Shown: positions 1-9,469, counted from the first letter of the stretch. The stretch is DNA of 64,000 bases from Mycobacterium neglectum (GCF_002591975.1 NZ_NVQE01000003.1:62001-126000); one strand, 5' to 3'. Notes: a model not told the origin generated them from the sequence alone. Numbers and translations: made by a program.

Positions 1-206
1 AGATGGTGCTCTCCCACGACGCCGCGTGCCTCATGGACTGGCTGCCGGAAGACATGGTGCCGTTGGTGATGCCGAACTGGCACTACCTGCACATCCACAA
101 CGACGTCATCCCGGCGCTGAAGGAGCGTGGCGTCACCGACGAACAACTCACCGCGATGCTCGTTGACAATCCGCGCAAGATCTTCGAGGCGCAGGGCGCC
201 TACTGA
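1..206 (+). CDS. php: Phosphotriesterase-family hydrolase, C-terminal end (5' partial)
   Basis: Only the last part (67 readable residues) is in the window; the 5' part lies to the left. The family is a metal-dependent TIM-barrel hydrolase acting on organophosphates and, more often, lactones. The visible LSHDA segment carries the aspartate that completes the metal site in this family, and DNPRKIF is the usual C-terminal signature. The TGA stop overlaps the ATG of the next gene (TGATG), implying coupled translation. By position and family it corresponds to Rv0230c (php). The natural substrate cannot be told from this fragment. Confidence 0.82.
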   Translation, partial: MVLSHDAACLMDWLPEDMVPLVMPNWHYLHIHNDVIPALKERGVTDEQLTAMLVDNPRKIFEAQGAY

Positions 207-1681
207 TGGCCCGCCCGTCGCCGGTTCCACCCATCCCGACCCAGTTCTGGACCCTCGCCGAATCGGATCCCGATGCCCCGGCCGTCACCTGTGCCGGCCG
301 CACGCTTTCGCGTCGCGAACTCGACGCATCGACCAACCGGCTCGCGCGGGCCTACGCCGGACTCGGTGTGGGACAAGGGGACTACGTCACCATTGTCATG
401 CCCAATTCGATCGAGTGGGCGCAGGCGGTGCTGGCCACCTGGAAGCTCGGTGCGGTCCCGCAGCCGTTGTCCGCCCGGCTGCCCGACATCGAGCTGGCCG
501 CGTTGCTCGAGCTGCGGCGGCCGGCCCTGCTCGTCGGGCGCAACGATCCGAACGGCGTGACGCCCAGCCTGGCAGGCGATTTCATGCCCGATCCGGCGCT
601 TTCCGATGAGCCGCTGCCCGAGATGGTGTCGCCGGTCTTCAAGGCCATGGCATCGGGCGGCAGCACCGGACGGCCGAAGCTGATCGAGGCGGGCGGCGAC
701 AGTCGGTTCCCCGCTGCGGCGGGGTATCCGCTTGGCGCGCAGGAGGGCGACGTCAATCTGCTGTCGGTGCCGCTGTCGCACAACACCGGGTTCACGACGT
801 TCGCCATCGGCCTGGTGCAGGGCCATCACATGGTGCTGATGCCGCGGTTCGACCCGCATGAGTTCCTGCAATTGGTCACCGACCACCGGGTCACGTTCCT
901 GGCAACGGTCCCGACGATCATGCAACGCCTGCTGCCGGTGTACCGGGCCGGGCAGGAGTCCTACGACCTGTCGTCGATCCGGCGGTTTTGGCACCTGGCC
1001 GCACCGTGCCCGCCGGTGATCAAGCGGGCGTGGATCGATATCCTCGGACCTGAAGTGGTCTGGGAACTTTACGGCGGCACCGAGTTACAGGCGCTGACGT
1101 TCATTTCCGGCGATCAGTGGCTGACCCATCCGGGGTCGGTCGGTGTGGTGGTCGCCGGTGAGATGAAGGTGCTCGACGACGATGGGAACGAGTGCCCGCC
1201 CGGGGTGAGCGGTGAGATCTACCTGCGCCGATCACCGGGAAGCGCACCGACCTACCGGTACATCGGCGCCACCGCGAAACAGCGCGACGGCTGGGATTCA
1301 CTTGGCGACCTGGGGTACTTCGACGAGGACGGCTTCCTTTATCTCAACGATCGCCGGGTGGATATGTTCACCGTCGGCGGGCGCAACGTCTACCCCGCCG
1401 AGATCGAGTCGGCGCTGTCTGCGCACCCGGATGTGTTGTCCTGCTTGGTGGTCGGCGTACCGCACGAGGATCTGGGTCAGGTGCCCTACGCGATCGTGCA
1501 GGGCAACGGACTCGACGAGGCCGCGGTGATCGCGTTCCTGACCGACCGCCTCGCCGGCTTCAAGCTGCCCCGCGAGGTGGAGTTCAGCGACACCCCACTG
1601 CGCGACGACGCGGGAAAGGCCCGCCGCTCCGCGGTCCGTGCCGAGATCATCTCGCGGCGGCAGGCTCAGTCGCGTCGTTAA
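206..1681 (+). CDS. Class I acyl-CoA synthetase (AMP-forming)
   Basis: A 491-residue adenylate-forming ligase that would activate a carboxylic acid with ATP and transfer it to CoA. Visible motifs are the phosphate loop SGGSTGRPK (about residues 150-158), YGGTE near residue 288, the hinge region DLGYFDEDGFLYL, and GRNVYPAEIE near 392. The C-terminal segment DDAGKARRSAV keeps the lysine expected to catalyse adenylation. The length is typical of the shorter FadD-like and bile-acid-ligase-like members. Its ATG overlaps the phosphotriesterase stop, so the two form one unit; a lactone hydrolase feeding an acyl-CoA ligase is a reasonable but unproven pairing. The 3' end overlaps the convergent acyltransferase by 35 bp. 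Confidence 0.88.
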   Translation: MARPSPVPPIPTQFWTLAESDPDAPAVTCAGRTLSRRELDASTNRLARAYAGLGVGQGDYVTIVMPNSIEWAQAVLATWKLGAVPQPLSARLPDIELAALLELRRPALLVGRNDPNGVTPSLAGDFMPDPALSDEPLPEMVSPVFKAMASGGSTGRPKLIEAGGDSRFPAAAGYPLGAQEGDVNLLSVPLSHNTGFTTFAIGLVQGHHMVLMPRFDPHEFLQLVTDHRVTFLATVPTIMQRLLPVYRAGQESYDLSSIRRFWHLAAPCPPVIKRAWIDILGPEVVWELYGGTELQALTFISGDQWLTHPGSVGVVVAGEMKVLDDDGNECPPGVSGEIYLRRSPGSAPTYRYIGATAKQRDGWDSLGDLGYFDEDGFLYLNDRRVDMFTVGGRNVYPAEIESALSAHPDVLSCLVVGVPHEDLGQVPYAIVQGNGLDEAAVIAFLTDRLAGFKLPREVEFSDTPLRDDAGKARRSAVRAEIISRRQAQSRR

Positions 1682-2858
1682 CCGAGCTGTCGAGCGGCGT
1701 GGGATCGTTTCGTCTCTCCCAGCGCCGCAAGGCGTTTCGGCATGGTGACTCGACCAACGCGTAGCTCACGGCCGCGATCGCGAAACCGAACGCCACGGTG
1801 AGTACCAGCACAACTGGCATATGCCCGTTGAAGGCGAACTCACCGATGACCGGAAACACCATCGCCAGCGCCGCCAGGTGCCAGACGAACAGACCGTAGG
1901 ACCAACGACCCAGCGTCACCATCGTCGCGTTGCCCAACAGGCGGTGTGAGGTGTCGGGCCGGTCGAGCACCAGCGGGGCGATCAGCGCTGCGGCGACCAC
2001 CGCACCCATCGCGATCTTCACCATGAACTGGCTGACGGTGCCGGGAGTCAGCCCCTCGGGGCCGGCAAGCGGTGAGGCCGCGATCGCAAACGCCACGACG
2101 GCGACACCGGCCATCAACACCCGGCGCCGGGCCAATCGGTGCGCCCATCCGACGCTCGTGACGGTCAGCTCGGCCAGCAGCATCCCGGCGGCGAACCAGG
2201 AGAAGAAGGCAGGCGGCCAGTTCAGCGGGTTGACACCGTAGGGCGCGGAGAACGGGCTCGCCTCGACCAACACGGCCCAGGCCAAGCTGGCGACGCCCGT
2301 GGCCGCGATGACCGGTATCCGGGCGGCCACCGGCACCCGTCGCACCAGCAGCGCCAGGACCGGCAGCGCGAGATAGAACGCGACTTCGACCGAAAGGCTC
2401 CACATCTGGGTGAGTCCGGCGGTCAGCGTCAGCGGCACGTAGATCTGGGTCAGCGTCAGGTTGGCCAGCCAGACGGTGAGGTCGGGTTTCGCTTCCGGCA
2501 GCAGCGACAAGATGACAACGACCGCGACCAGATAGCCGGGCATGATGCGCACGATCCGGGATCGCAGGTAGTGACCCGTCGGCGGAACCGGCCGCATCCC
2601 TCGGGCCGCGGCGGCGTGGCCGCGCCACAAGAGGAAGCCAGACAGCGCGAAGAACACCGCGACAGCGAGGTCGAACCGGCCGAAGAACCGGCCGGCGATC
2701 CCACCGGTGTGGCCGGTCTGAAAAGCCACGTGGGTGACGACGACGCCGATGGCCGCGCAGGCCCGCATCCCCTCGACGGCGGGAAGGAACCCACGCGTTC
2801 CACCGACAGCGTTGTCGGCGCTGTCGGCCGGCGCGTCGGAGGCGCTGGAATCCGTCAC
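1647..2858 (-). CDS. Membrane acyltransferase (acyltransferase 3 family)
   Basis: A 403-residue polytopic protein of the acyltransferase-3 family, which moves acyl groups onto sugars or lipids of the envelope. The N-terminal signature GFLPAVEGMRACAAIGVV followed by an early VTH segment is typical, and about ten hydrophobic stretches follow. The open frame extends upstream, but GTG at 2858 is chosen because the protein then begins just before the conserved region; no clear Shine-Dalgarno is visible. It diverges from the DUF3068 gene and matches Rv0228 in order. The acyl acceptor is unknown. Confidence 0.82.
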   Translation of the reverse strand: MTDSSASDAPADSADNAVGGTRGFLPAVEGMRACAAIGVVVTHVAFQTGHTGGIAGRFFGRFDLAVAVFFALSGFLLWRGHAAAARGMRPVPPTGHYLRSRIVRIMPGYLVAVVVILSLLPEAKPDLTVWLANLTLTQIYVPLTLTAGLTQMWSLSVEVAFYLALPVLALLVRRVPVAARIPVIAATGVASLAWAVLVEASPFSAPYGVNPLNWPPAFFSWFAAGMLLAELTVTSVGWAHRLARRRVLMAGVAVVAFAIAASPLAGPEGLTPGTVSQFMVKIAMGAVVAAALIAPLVLDRPDTSHRLLGNATMVTLGRWSYGLFVWHLAALAMVFPVIGEFAFNGHMPVVLVLTVAFGFAIAAVSYALVESPCRNALRRWERRNDPTPLDSSVNDATEPAAAR

Positions 2859-2977
2859 GACAATCAGTGTGCCGGGAGGAGCGAAAGCCGCTGAATACGG
2901 GTACTCGGGCGGCTTGGACCGGCTGCACTCGGAGTGAACAACCAACTTAACTTGTGCTGTTAGGGTCGAACGGGTTT

Positions 2978-2992
2978 TGCGGGACTCCCGCA
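2978..2992. promoter_or_regulatory. Short inverted repeat in the DUF3068 gene leader
   Basis: TGCGGG-ACT-CCCGCA is a perfect 6-bp-arm inverted repeat a few bases before the strong ribosome-binding site (AAGGAGG, 2997-3003) of the TTG-started gene at 3010. It could be a small operator or a leader hairpin. No family of binding protein is suggested by the sequence. Confidence 0.3.
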
Positions 2993-3009
2993 GGTGAAGG
3001 AGGCACGGT

Positions 3010-4206
3010 TTGAACCGCGCAGTGGCGCTCCGTATTGCGGCTTGCGGCATCATGGGGCTCGGTGCTGGCTTGTTGATCGCCGCGCTATTGCTGTCCACCT
3101 ATACCCTCGGCAAGATCGCCAAGGTTCCACTGAACCTGGACGCGACGCTGATCAGTGATGGCACCGGGACGGCGTTCGATCCGGGCTCGCTGAACCGGGA
3201 GAAGTTCGTCGTCGACCGCGACGTGCCGCTGGCTTTGCAGGAGCAGCTTTCCGTCGAGTCACCGTCGAACGCGGACGTGGTGACCCTTCAGGTCGGCAGC
3301 ACGCTGCGCCGCACCGATCAGCAGCAGGACGACGGCCTTTTGCTCGCGATGGTCGACACCGTCACCGTCAACCGCGAGACGGCCGAAGCGGTGTCCAGCG
3401 AGAGCAATCCGGGTGGTGCGGTACAGAAACCGCGATCCATCGACGATGACCAGCCGCCGACCAACATCGCGCTGCCGCACGAGGGGCTCACCTACCGATT
3501 CCCGTTCGACACCGAGAAGCGGACGTATCCCGTTTTCGACCCGATCGCGCAGAAGCCGTTCGACGCCAATTACGACGGCGAGGAAGACGTCAACGGGTTG
3601 ACCACCTACCGATTCAGCCAGAACGTCGGCTACGACTCCGACGGCAAGCTGGTCGAACCGATCTCCTACTCGTCATTGCTCGACGACGACGCCGACAGCG
3701 AGGTCACCGCGTCCGCAGCGATGTGGGGAATCCCCGGCGAACCCGACGAGCGGATCACGATGTCGCGCTACTACGCCGCGCAGCGCACGTTCTGGGTGGA
3801 TCCGGTGTCGGGCACCATCGTCAAGAGGGAAGACCACGGCAATCATTACTACGCGCGGGAACCGCTCAAGCCCGAGGTGACCTTCGTCGACTACAAGGTC
3901 GGCTTCACCGAGGAGACGGTCGAAACTCAGGTCGCCAGCGCCAGAGATGAACGGGACCGGGTGGGGCTGTGGGGCCGCATCCTGCCGATCACCTTCATTG
4001 CCATCGGGTTGGTGTCGCTGGTCGGCGGCGCGCTGCTGGGATCGTTCAGCCTGCGGGCGGAGTCCGCGCTGATCGACCCGGGGCTCGACGAGGCTGACCA
4101 CAGCTTCTTCGACACCCAGGGGCTGAAGGTGCCCGGAGCCGAGGCCAAGACCGAGAAACTGCCCGCGCAGAAGCCGACCGATCTGCCGCCGGACAGACCG
4201 GTCTGA
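3010..4206 (+). CDS. DUF3068 membrane-anchored envelope protein
   Basis: A 398-residue DUF3068 protein, equivalent to Rv0227c. One transmembrane helix lies near the N-terminus (about 8-32) and a second near residues 322-348, leaving a large region outside the membrane between them and a short, charged, proline-containing tail. TTG at 3010 is chosen because AAGGAGG sits 6 nt upstream. The stop is followed at once by a large membrane protein gene, probably co-transcribed. The conserved neighbourhood with a glycosyltransferase and a methyltransferase suggests envelope glycoconjugate or lipid assembly; the biochemical role is not established by sequence. Confidence 0.85.
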   Translation: MNRAVALRIAACGIMGLGAGLLIAALLLSTYTLGKIAKVPLNLDATLISDGTGTAFDPGSLNREKFVVDRDVPLALQEQLSVESPSNADVVTLQVGSTLRRTDQQQDDGLLLAMVDTVTVNRETAEAVSSESNPGGAVQKPRSIDDDQPPTNIALPHEGLTYRFPFDTEKRTYPVFDPIAQKPFDANYDGEEDVNGLTTYRFSQNVGYDSDGKLVEPISYSSLLDDDADSEVTASAAMWGIPGEPDERITMSRYYAAQRTFWVDPVSGTIVKREDHGNHYYAREPLKPEVTFVDYKVGFTEETVETQVASARDERDRVGLWGRILPITFIAIGLVSLVGGALLGSFSLRAESALIDPGLDEADHSFFDTQGLKVPGAEAKTEKLPAQKPTDLPPDRPV

Positions 4207-4265
4207 CCGCGCGTTTCGCCGCGCCCGCAGGGGCGCGATCGCTGATTGCGCCCGCCTACGCGCTG

Positions 4266-5954
4266 GTGCTCTCCCTGGCTGTGACGGCGCCGCTGTTCGC
4301 GCCGGGTTATCTGCTGCTTCGCGATGCGGTGTCCACGCCGCGCTCATATTTGTCGGACGCGGCGCTCGGGCTCGCGGAGGCCGCACCGCGGGCGCTGCCC
4401 CAGGATTTCGCGGTGGCGCTGATCTCGACGGTCATCGACGGCGGGGTGGCGGTCAAGCTGCTGCTCGCCGTCGGACTGTGGCTGGCCGGGTGGGGTGCGG
4501 CGCGCCTGGCCGCGTCGGTACTGCCAGACGCCGGCAGGGCCGGGCAGTGCGTTGCGGCGACGCTGGCGATCTGGAACCCCTACGTCGCGGAGCGGCTTCT
4601 GCAGGGGCACTGGAGCTTGATCGTCGGCTACGGATGCCTGCCGTGGGTGGCCACCGCGATGCTGCGGCTGCGTGAGCCGGAACCACGCTGGGCCGATGTG
4701 GGTGTCCTGGTGTTCTGGATCGCCTTGGCCGGGCTGACGCCGACCGGGCTGATGCTCGCCGCGACCGTCGCCCTGGCGTGTGTGTTCGCGCCGGGTGCGG
4801 GATGGCCGCGATGGCGGTGCGCGACGGTGACGCTCGGCACCGCACTGATCGCGGCGCTGCCGTGGCTGACCGCCGCGATCGTGGCAAGATCGTTGGCGCC
4901 ATCACAGTCCGAGGGGGTTGCGGCGTTCGCGGCACGGGCCGAGCCCGGCCTCGGAACGCTGGGAACACTCGCCAGCCTCGGTGGGATCTGGAACAGCGAG
5001 GCCGTACCGAGCTCTCGCACAACAATTTTCGCTGTGGTCGCGGCGGTTGTCCTGCTCGGCATCGTTCTGTTGGGACTCCCGGTGGCGACCCGCCGGCCGG
5101 CGGCGGTGCCGCTGCTGTGCCTGGCTGCCGTCGCGGTGCTGGTGCCCGCGGCGATGGCCACCGGTCCGGGGTTGGCGGCCGTCGAGGCGACGGTGCGAGC
5201 ACTGCCCGGACTCGGCGTGCTGCGTGACGCGCAGAAGTGGGTCGCGCTGGCGGTCCCCGGATACGCACTTGCGGGTACCGCCGCGGTCGTCACACTGCGG
5301 CAGAAACTGCCGGGACTTCCGGCCGCGGCGACCGCGGTCGTCTGCTGCGCCGCGCTGATCGCCACGCTGCCCGATCTGGCCTGGGGCGTGGGCGGCAAGG
5401 TCACGCCGGTGGTGTACCCGGCGGGTTGGGCGGCGGCCGCGGCGATGGTCGACGACGACCCGGGTCCGGTCGCCGTCCTCCCCGTTGACAGCATGCGGCG
5501 TTTCGAGTGGGCAGGCGATGCGCCGGTGCTCGACCCGTTGCCGCGCTGGGTGCGGGCCGACGTGCTGTCGACCGGCGACCTGACGATCGGCGGTGTCACG
5601 GTGCCCGGCGAGGGTGAACGCGCCCGCACCGTCCAACAGATGTTGTTGAGCGGCGCCGACCGTGACCAGCTGGCTGACGCTGGAGTCGGCTGGGTGGTCG
5701 TCGAATCAGGTGCTGCCGCAGATGCTTTGGCGCTTCCGGTCGCTTACCACGACGACGACCTCACCGTCTATCGAGTGGGCGGTGACTTTCCCGAGGCGCC
5801 GGGACGCCCTCTGGTGCTGGCCGCACACCTCGCCTGGCTGGCGCTGCTCCTTGGTGGACTAATGGGGCTCCTCGCTCGCCGAACGTGGGTTACCCGCACA
5901 CTGTCTCCAAGAAAAGCGTGCACCGAGCCCACTCTCGACGACCGTGAACGTTAG
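4266..5954 (+). CDS. Large polytopic membrane protein (Rv0226c-like)
   Basis: A 562-residue protein rich in hydrophobic segments, with a long soluble portion around residues 395-510 and a last helix near 520-540. I recognise no enzyme motif. By order and type it corresponds to Rv0226c. The start is uncertain: GTG at 4266 is the first normal start codon, but the frame stays open back to the previous gene's stop and the 5' residues (from CTG at 4203, overlapping that stop) also look coding, so the true protein may be about 21 residues longer. Probably acts with the DUF3068 protein and the convergent glycosyltransferase. Confidence 0.78.
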   Translation: MLSLAVTAPLFAPGYLLLRDAVSTPRSYLSDAALGLAEAAPRALPQDFAVALISTVIDGGVAVKLLLAVGLWLAGWGAARLAASVLPDAGRAGQCVAATLAIWNPYVAERLLQGHWSLIVGYGCLPWVATAMLRLREPEPRWADVGVLVFWIALAGLTPTGLMLAATVALACVFAPGAGWPRWRCATVTLGTALIAALPWLTAAIVARSLAPSQSEGVAAFAARAEPGLGTLGTLASLGGIWNSEAVPSSRTTIFAVVAAVVLLGIVLLGLPVATRRPAAVPLLCLAAVAVLVPAAMATGPGLAAVEATVRALPGLGVLRDAQKWVALAVPGYALAGTAAVVTLRQKLPGLPAAATAVVCCAALIATLPDLAWGVGGKVTPVVYPAGWAAAAAMVDDDPGPVAVLPVDSMRRFEWAGDAPVLDPLPRWVRADVLSTGDLTIGGVTVPGEGERARTVQQMLLSGADRDQLADAGVGWVVVESGAAADALALPVAYHDDDLTVYRVGGDFPEAPGRPLVLAAHLAWLALLLGGLMGLLARRTWVTRTLSPRKACTEPTLDDRER

Positions 5955-5971
5955 GGACGGGTGCCGTCGCG

Positions 5972-7141
5972 CTAGACGACGCCGCTGACCGAGGTCCCGG
6001 CATTGACAGCCTCCAACACGGTGCGCATCGCATCGGTGCTCTGCCGCCAGGAGAACTCACCGCTACGCACCGCGGCCTTGGCGCCGAGCTGTTCGCGAAG
6101 CACCGGATCGGTCAGCAGCCGCGAAAGTCCGTCGACCAGACCGCCGTGATCATCGACGAGCAGGCCGGTGACCCCGTCGACGATCGAATCGGTCAACCCG
6201 CCCGAGGATCGGTAACCGATGGTGGGCACGCCGTGCTGGCCGGCCTCGATCACGGCCAGCGCCCAGCCTTCCTTACGCGACGGCAGCAGATGGACCCAAG
6301 ACCTCTGCAGGACATCATGTTTGATGACATCGTCGACGTGTCCGTGGAACGTCACGGCGTCGGAGATGCCGAGCAATTCGGCGTGCTCGACCAGCCGCCG
6401 TTCCCACCAACCACCGCCAAGGACGTCCAAGTGCACGCCGGGTATCTGCGGGCGTAGTTCGGCGATCGCCTCGAGTGCGTCTTCGATCTGCTTGTGCGGC
6501 ACCAGGCGTGACAGGACCACCACCCTCGGAGTCGTCGACCTCGGTACGGTGAGGGTGGCCGCCGGGGCCTCGTCGAGACCGTTGCGCACGACGGCGATCC
6601 TGGCGGGGTGCACGCCGAGCGTGGCCAGATCCCGCGCCGACGGCAGAGACACCGTGACGTACTGATTGCGGCGGTGCAGCCAGGGCGACAGTTTGGACTC
6701 CACGAACCATCCGAAGCGTCCCATCACCGGACCGGCGACGGGCCACTGCTCGCGATGGCAGTGGTGCACCAGCACGGCGACGCGGCGTCCGTAGGCAAGC
6801 CGCGCCAGGAACGGGATGCCGTTCTGCGAGTCGATCACCACGTCGGGGCGCACCTTGCGCAGCGGACCCAACCCGACGCGGGCGAGCACCATCGACAATC
6901 CCGCCCAGATATAGATCGAGTAGGAGCCTCCGCCGCGGCTGACCCGGATCCCGTCGACGATCTCGCGTCGCGCGGACCCCGGATAGCGCGCGGTCCGCAG
7001 CGTCACCTGCACCCCTGAGGCGGCCAGTTGTGCGCCGATGCGCTGCAGGTACGTCTCGCTGCCGCCGCCTTGGGGGTGACCGGTGTCGCGCCAGCACAGA
7101 AGCAGCACGGAGCGAACACCTCGGTCGGACATCCCGTTCAC
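5972..7141 (-). CDS. GT4-type glycosyltransferase
   Basis: A 389-residue retaining glycosyltransferase of the GT-B fold, GT4-like. The N-terminal acceptor domain carries GGGSETYLQRIGAQL. The C-terminal nucleotide-sugar domain has EGWALAVIEAGQHG with the E-x7-E motif (E291 and E299), preceded by the HGHVDD segment. It would transfer a sugar from an NDP-sugar on the cytoplasmic side of the membrane. GTG at 7141 is preferred over ATG at 7132 because AAGGAG lies 8 nt upstream of it. It diverges from the methyltransferase gene and matches Rv0225. Donor and acceptor are not predictable. Confidence 0.87.
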   Translation of the reverse strand: MNGMSDRGVRSVLLLCWRDTGHPQGGGSETYLQRIGAQLAASGVQVTLRTARYPGSARREIVDGIRVSRGGGSYSIYIWAGLSMVLARVGLGPLRKVRPDVVIDSQNGIPFLARLAYGRRVAVLVHHCHREQWPVAGPVMGRFGWFVESKLSPWLHRRNQYVTVSLPSARDLATLGVHPARIAVVRNGLDEAPAATLTVPRSTTPRVVVLSRLVPHKQIEDALEAIAELRPQIPGVHLDVLGGGWWERRLVEHAELLGISDAVTFHGHVDDVIKHDVLQRSWVHLLPSRKEGWALAVIEAGQHGVPTIGYRSSGGLTDSIVDGVTGLLVDDHGGLVDGLSRLLTDPVLREQLGAKAAVRSGEFSWRQSTDAMRTVLEAVNAGTSVSGVV

Positions 7142-7176
7142 CCTAGCTGCTCCTTTTAGGGCTACCGTTCCCTCCG

Positions 7177-7971
7177 ATGGCCGTCACCGACCTCTTCGCC
7201 CGTCGGGCGACGCTGTCGCGATCGCTGCGGCTGTTGCGGGAGTTCCGTTACGAACAGCCCGATCCGGCCCGGTTCTACGGAGCGCTCGCGGAGGACACCG
7301 CGGCCCTGATCATCGACCTGTGGCGGGCAGAGCACGGGGCCGCGCCGACCGGGCGCACCCTGCTCGACGTCGGCGGTGGGCCGGGCTACTTCGCCGCTGC
7401 TTTCGCCCGCGCAGGTTTCACCTACGTCGGGGTCGAGCCCGACCCGGCCGAGATGCACGCCGGACCCCTACACAACGAGGGAACCGCCACCTACGTGCGA
7501 GCGTCGGGGACCGCGTTGCCGTTCGCGGACGACAGCGTCGAGGTCTGCCTGTCCTCCAACGTGGCAGAGCACGTCGCCGAGCCGTGGCGGTTGGGCGGCG
7601 AGATGCTGCGCGTCACCAAACCCGGCGGGCTGGTGGTCATGTCGTACACGGTGTGGCTGGGCCCGTTCGGCGGGCACGAAACCGGGTTATGGCACTACCT
7701 CGGCGGTCAGCGAGCCGCCAGGCACTACACCAGAAAGCACGGTCATCCGCCGAAGAACAACTACGGCTCGTCACTGTTCGCGGTCTCGGCAGCCGACGGA
7801 CTGCAATGGGCGACCGCCACCGGCGCGCTGCTCGCCGCATTCCCGCGCTACCACCCGCGATGGGCGTGGTGGATGGTGCGTGTCCCGGTACTGCGGGAGT
7901 TCGGAGTCAGCAATGTGGTGCTGGTCCTGCGGCCGCCGACTGCAACAGGTTCTACTTTTGCGGGTTCGTAG
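7177..7971 (+). CDS. SAM-dependent methyltransferase
   Basis: A 264-residue class I methyltransferase with the SAM-binding motif LLDVGGGPGYFAAAF (about residues 62-76), the acidic end of strand 2 at GVEPD, and the post-motif SSNVAEHVAEPW. It corresponds to Rv0224c. The 3' end runs to within 14 bp of the aldehyde dehydrogenase and carries that gene's probable operator, so the two may be read together and also separately. The substrate is unknown; the neighbouring glycosyltransferase suggests a sugar or lipid acceptor. Confidence 0.85.
   Translation: MAVTDLFARRATLSRSLRLLREFRYEQPDPARFYGALAEDTAALIIDLWRAEHGAAPTGRTLLDVGGGPGYFAAAFARAGFTYVGVEPDPAEMHAGPLHNEGTATYVRASGTALPFADDSVEVCLSSNVAEHVAEPWRLGGEMLRVTKPGGLVVMSYTVWLGPFGGHETGLWHYLGGQRAARHYTRKHGHPPKNNYGSSLFAVSAADGLQWATATGALLAAFPRYHPRWAWWMVRVPVLREFGVSNVVLVLRPPTATGSTFAGS
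7941..7954. promoter_or_regulatory. KstR-type operator before the aldehyde dehydrogenase
   Basis: TGCAACAGGTTCTA fits every fixed position of the KstR consensus TnnAACnnGTTnnA. It lies inside the last codons of the methyltransferase gene. A -10-like TAGTGT at 7973-7978 would start transcription at or next to the ATG at 7986, so the site would cover the -35 region of a leaderless promoter. KstR is the TetR-family repressor of sterol catabolism genes in mycobacteria; occupancy here is inferred from the motif only. Confidence 0.55.
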
Positions 7972-7985
7972 GTAGTGTGACGGTC

Positions 7986-9461
7986 ATGACACAGACCGTC
8001 GCTTTCAAGACCGAATGGGACAAGCTCTTCATCGGCGGCAAGTGGGTCGAACCGGCCTCCTCGGAGGTCATCGAGGTGCGTTCACCTGCCACCGGCGAGG
8101 TGGTGGGCAAGGTGCCGCTGGCCACCGAAGCTGACGTCAACGCGGCATGCGCGGCCGCGCGCAAGGCATTCGACGAGGGGCCTTGGCCGCAGATGGCGCC
8201 GCAGGAGCGGGCCGCGATTCTCGCCGCTGCCATCAAGGGCATGGAAGAGCGCGCCGACGAACTCAAGTACCTGCTGGCCGCCGAGACCGGACAGCCGCAG
8301 ACGATCGTCGACATGATGCAGTACGGCGCCGCGATGTCGGCGTTCCAGTACTACGCCGGTGCCGCCGACAAGTTCCCATGGAAGGACATCCGCGACGGCG
8401 TCTACGGCCAGACGCTCGTCGTGCGCGAGCCCATCGGTGTCGTCGGCGCCGTCACCGCGTGGAACGTTCCCTTCTTCCTCGCGGCCAACAAGCTGGGCCC
8501 GGCCTTCCTCGCCGGCTGCACCGTCGTGCTCAAGCCCGCAGCGGAGACGCCGCTTTCGGTGTTCGCGATGGCCGAGATCTTCGCCGAGGCGGGCCTTCCC
8601 GAGGGCGTGCTGTCGATCGTGCCCGGCGGCCCCGACACCGGACGCGCGCTGACGTCCAACCCCGAGTTGGACAAGTTCACGTTCACCGGCAGCTCGGCGG
8701 TCGGCAAGGAGATCGCCAAGATCGCCGCAGAGAAGCTCAAGCCGTGCACGCTCGAACTCGGCGGCAAGTCGGCGGCCATCATCCTCGAGGACGCCGACCT
8801 GGACTCCACGCTTCCGATGCTCGGGTTCTCGGGCGTGATGAACAGCGGGCAGGCGTGTGTCGCGCAGACCCGCATCCTGGCGCCGCGCTCGCGGTACGAC
8901 GAAGTCGTCGAGAAGCTCTCGAACTTCATCGCCGCCATGCCGGTCGGCCTTCCCGACGACCCGAACGCCGCGATCGGCCCGCTGATCTCCGAGAAGCAGC
9001 GTGAGCGCGTCGAGGGTTACATCAAGAAGGGTGTCGAAGAGGGTGCCCGGATCGTCACCGGCGGCGGACGCCCCGAAGGACTGGACAGCGGCTGGTTCGT
9101 CCAGCCGACGGTGTTCGCCGATGTCGACAACTCGATGACGATCGCGCAGGAAGAGATCTTCGGACCCGTGCTGGCGGTGATCCCGTATGACACCGAAGAG
9201 GACGCCATCCGGATCGCAAACGATTCGGTGTACGGCCTTGCCGGCAGCGTGTGGACGACGGACAACAAGAAGGCGATCGAGATCGCGAAGAAGATCCGCA
9301 CCGGCACCTATGCGGTCAACATGTACGCGTTCGACCCCTGCGCCCCGTTCGGCGGCTACAAGAACTCCGGCGTCGGCCGCGAGAACGGACCCGAAGGCAT
9401 CGAGGCGTACGTCGAGCCCAAGAGCGTGCTGCTGCCCTTCGGATACACCCCCGAGGACTAG
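7986..9461 (+). CDS. NAD(P)-dependent aldehyde dehydrogenase
   Basis: A 491-residue aldehyde dehydrogenase that oxidises an aldehyde to an acid with NAD(P)+. The catalytic cysteine is C291 in MNSGQACVAQTR and the general base is E257 in LELGGKSA; the cofactor-site VTAWNVPFF and the C-terminal PFGGYKNSGVGREN are also present. ATG at 7986 is chosen because family similarity begins at DKLFIGGKWVEP, although the frame stays open far upstream through the methyltransferase gene. No Shine-Dalgarno is visible, consistent with a leaderless transcript. It corresponds to Rv0223c and carries a KstR-type site upstream, suggesting a role in sterol or lipid side-chain aldehyde oxidation. Confidence 0.93.
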   Translation: MTQTVAFKTEWDKLFIGGKWVEPASSEVIEVRSPATGEVVGKVPLATEADVNAACAAARKAFDEGPWPQMAPQERAAILAAAIKGMEERADELKYLLAAETGQPQTIVDMMQYGAAMSAFQYYAGAADKFPWKDIRDGVYGQTLVVREPIGVVGAVTAWNVPFFLAANKLGPAFLAGCTVVLKPAAETPLSVFAMAEIFAEAGLPEGVLSIVPGGPDTGRALTSNPELDKFTFTGSSAVGKEIAKIAAEKLKPCTLELGGKSAAIILEDADLDSTLPMLGFSGVMNSGQACVAQTRILAPRSRYDEVVEKLSNFIAAMPVGLPDDPNAAIGPLISEKQRERVEGYIKKGVEEGARIVTGGGRPEGLDSGWFVQPTVFADVDNSMTIAQEEIFGPVLAVIPYDTEEDAIRIANDSVYGLAGSVWTTDNKKAIEIAKKIRTGTYAVNMYAFDPCAPFGGYKNSGVGRENGPEGIEAYVEPKSVLLPFGYTPED

Positions 9462-9469
9462 ATCGACGG

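Noticed and set aside
7083..7985. Continuous frame that would extend the aldehyde dehydrogenase to about 790 residues
   Set aside because: It runs in another frame under the methyltransferase gene, is arginine-rich and has no family features; similarity starts at 7986.
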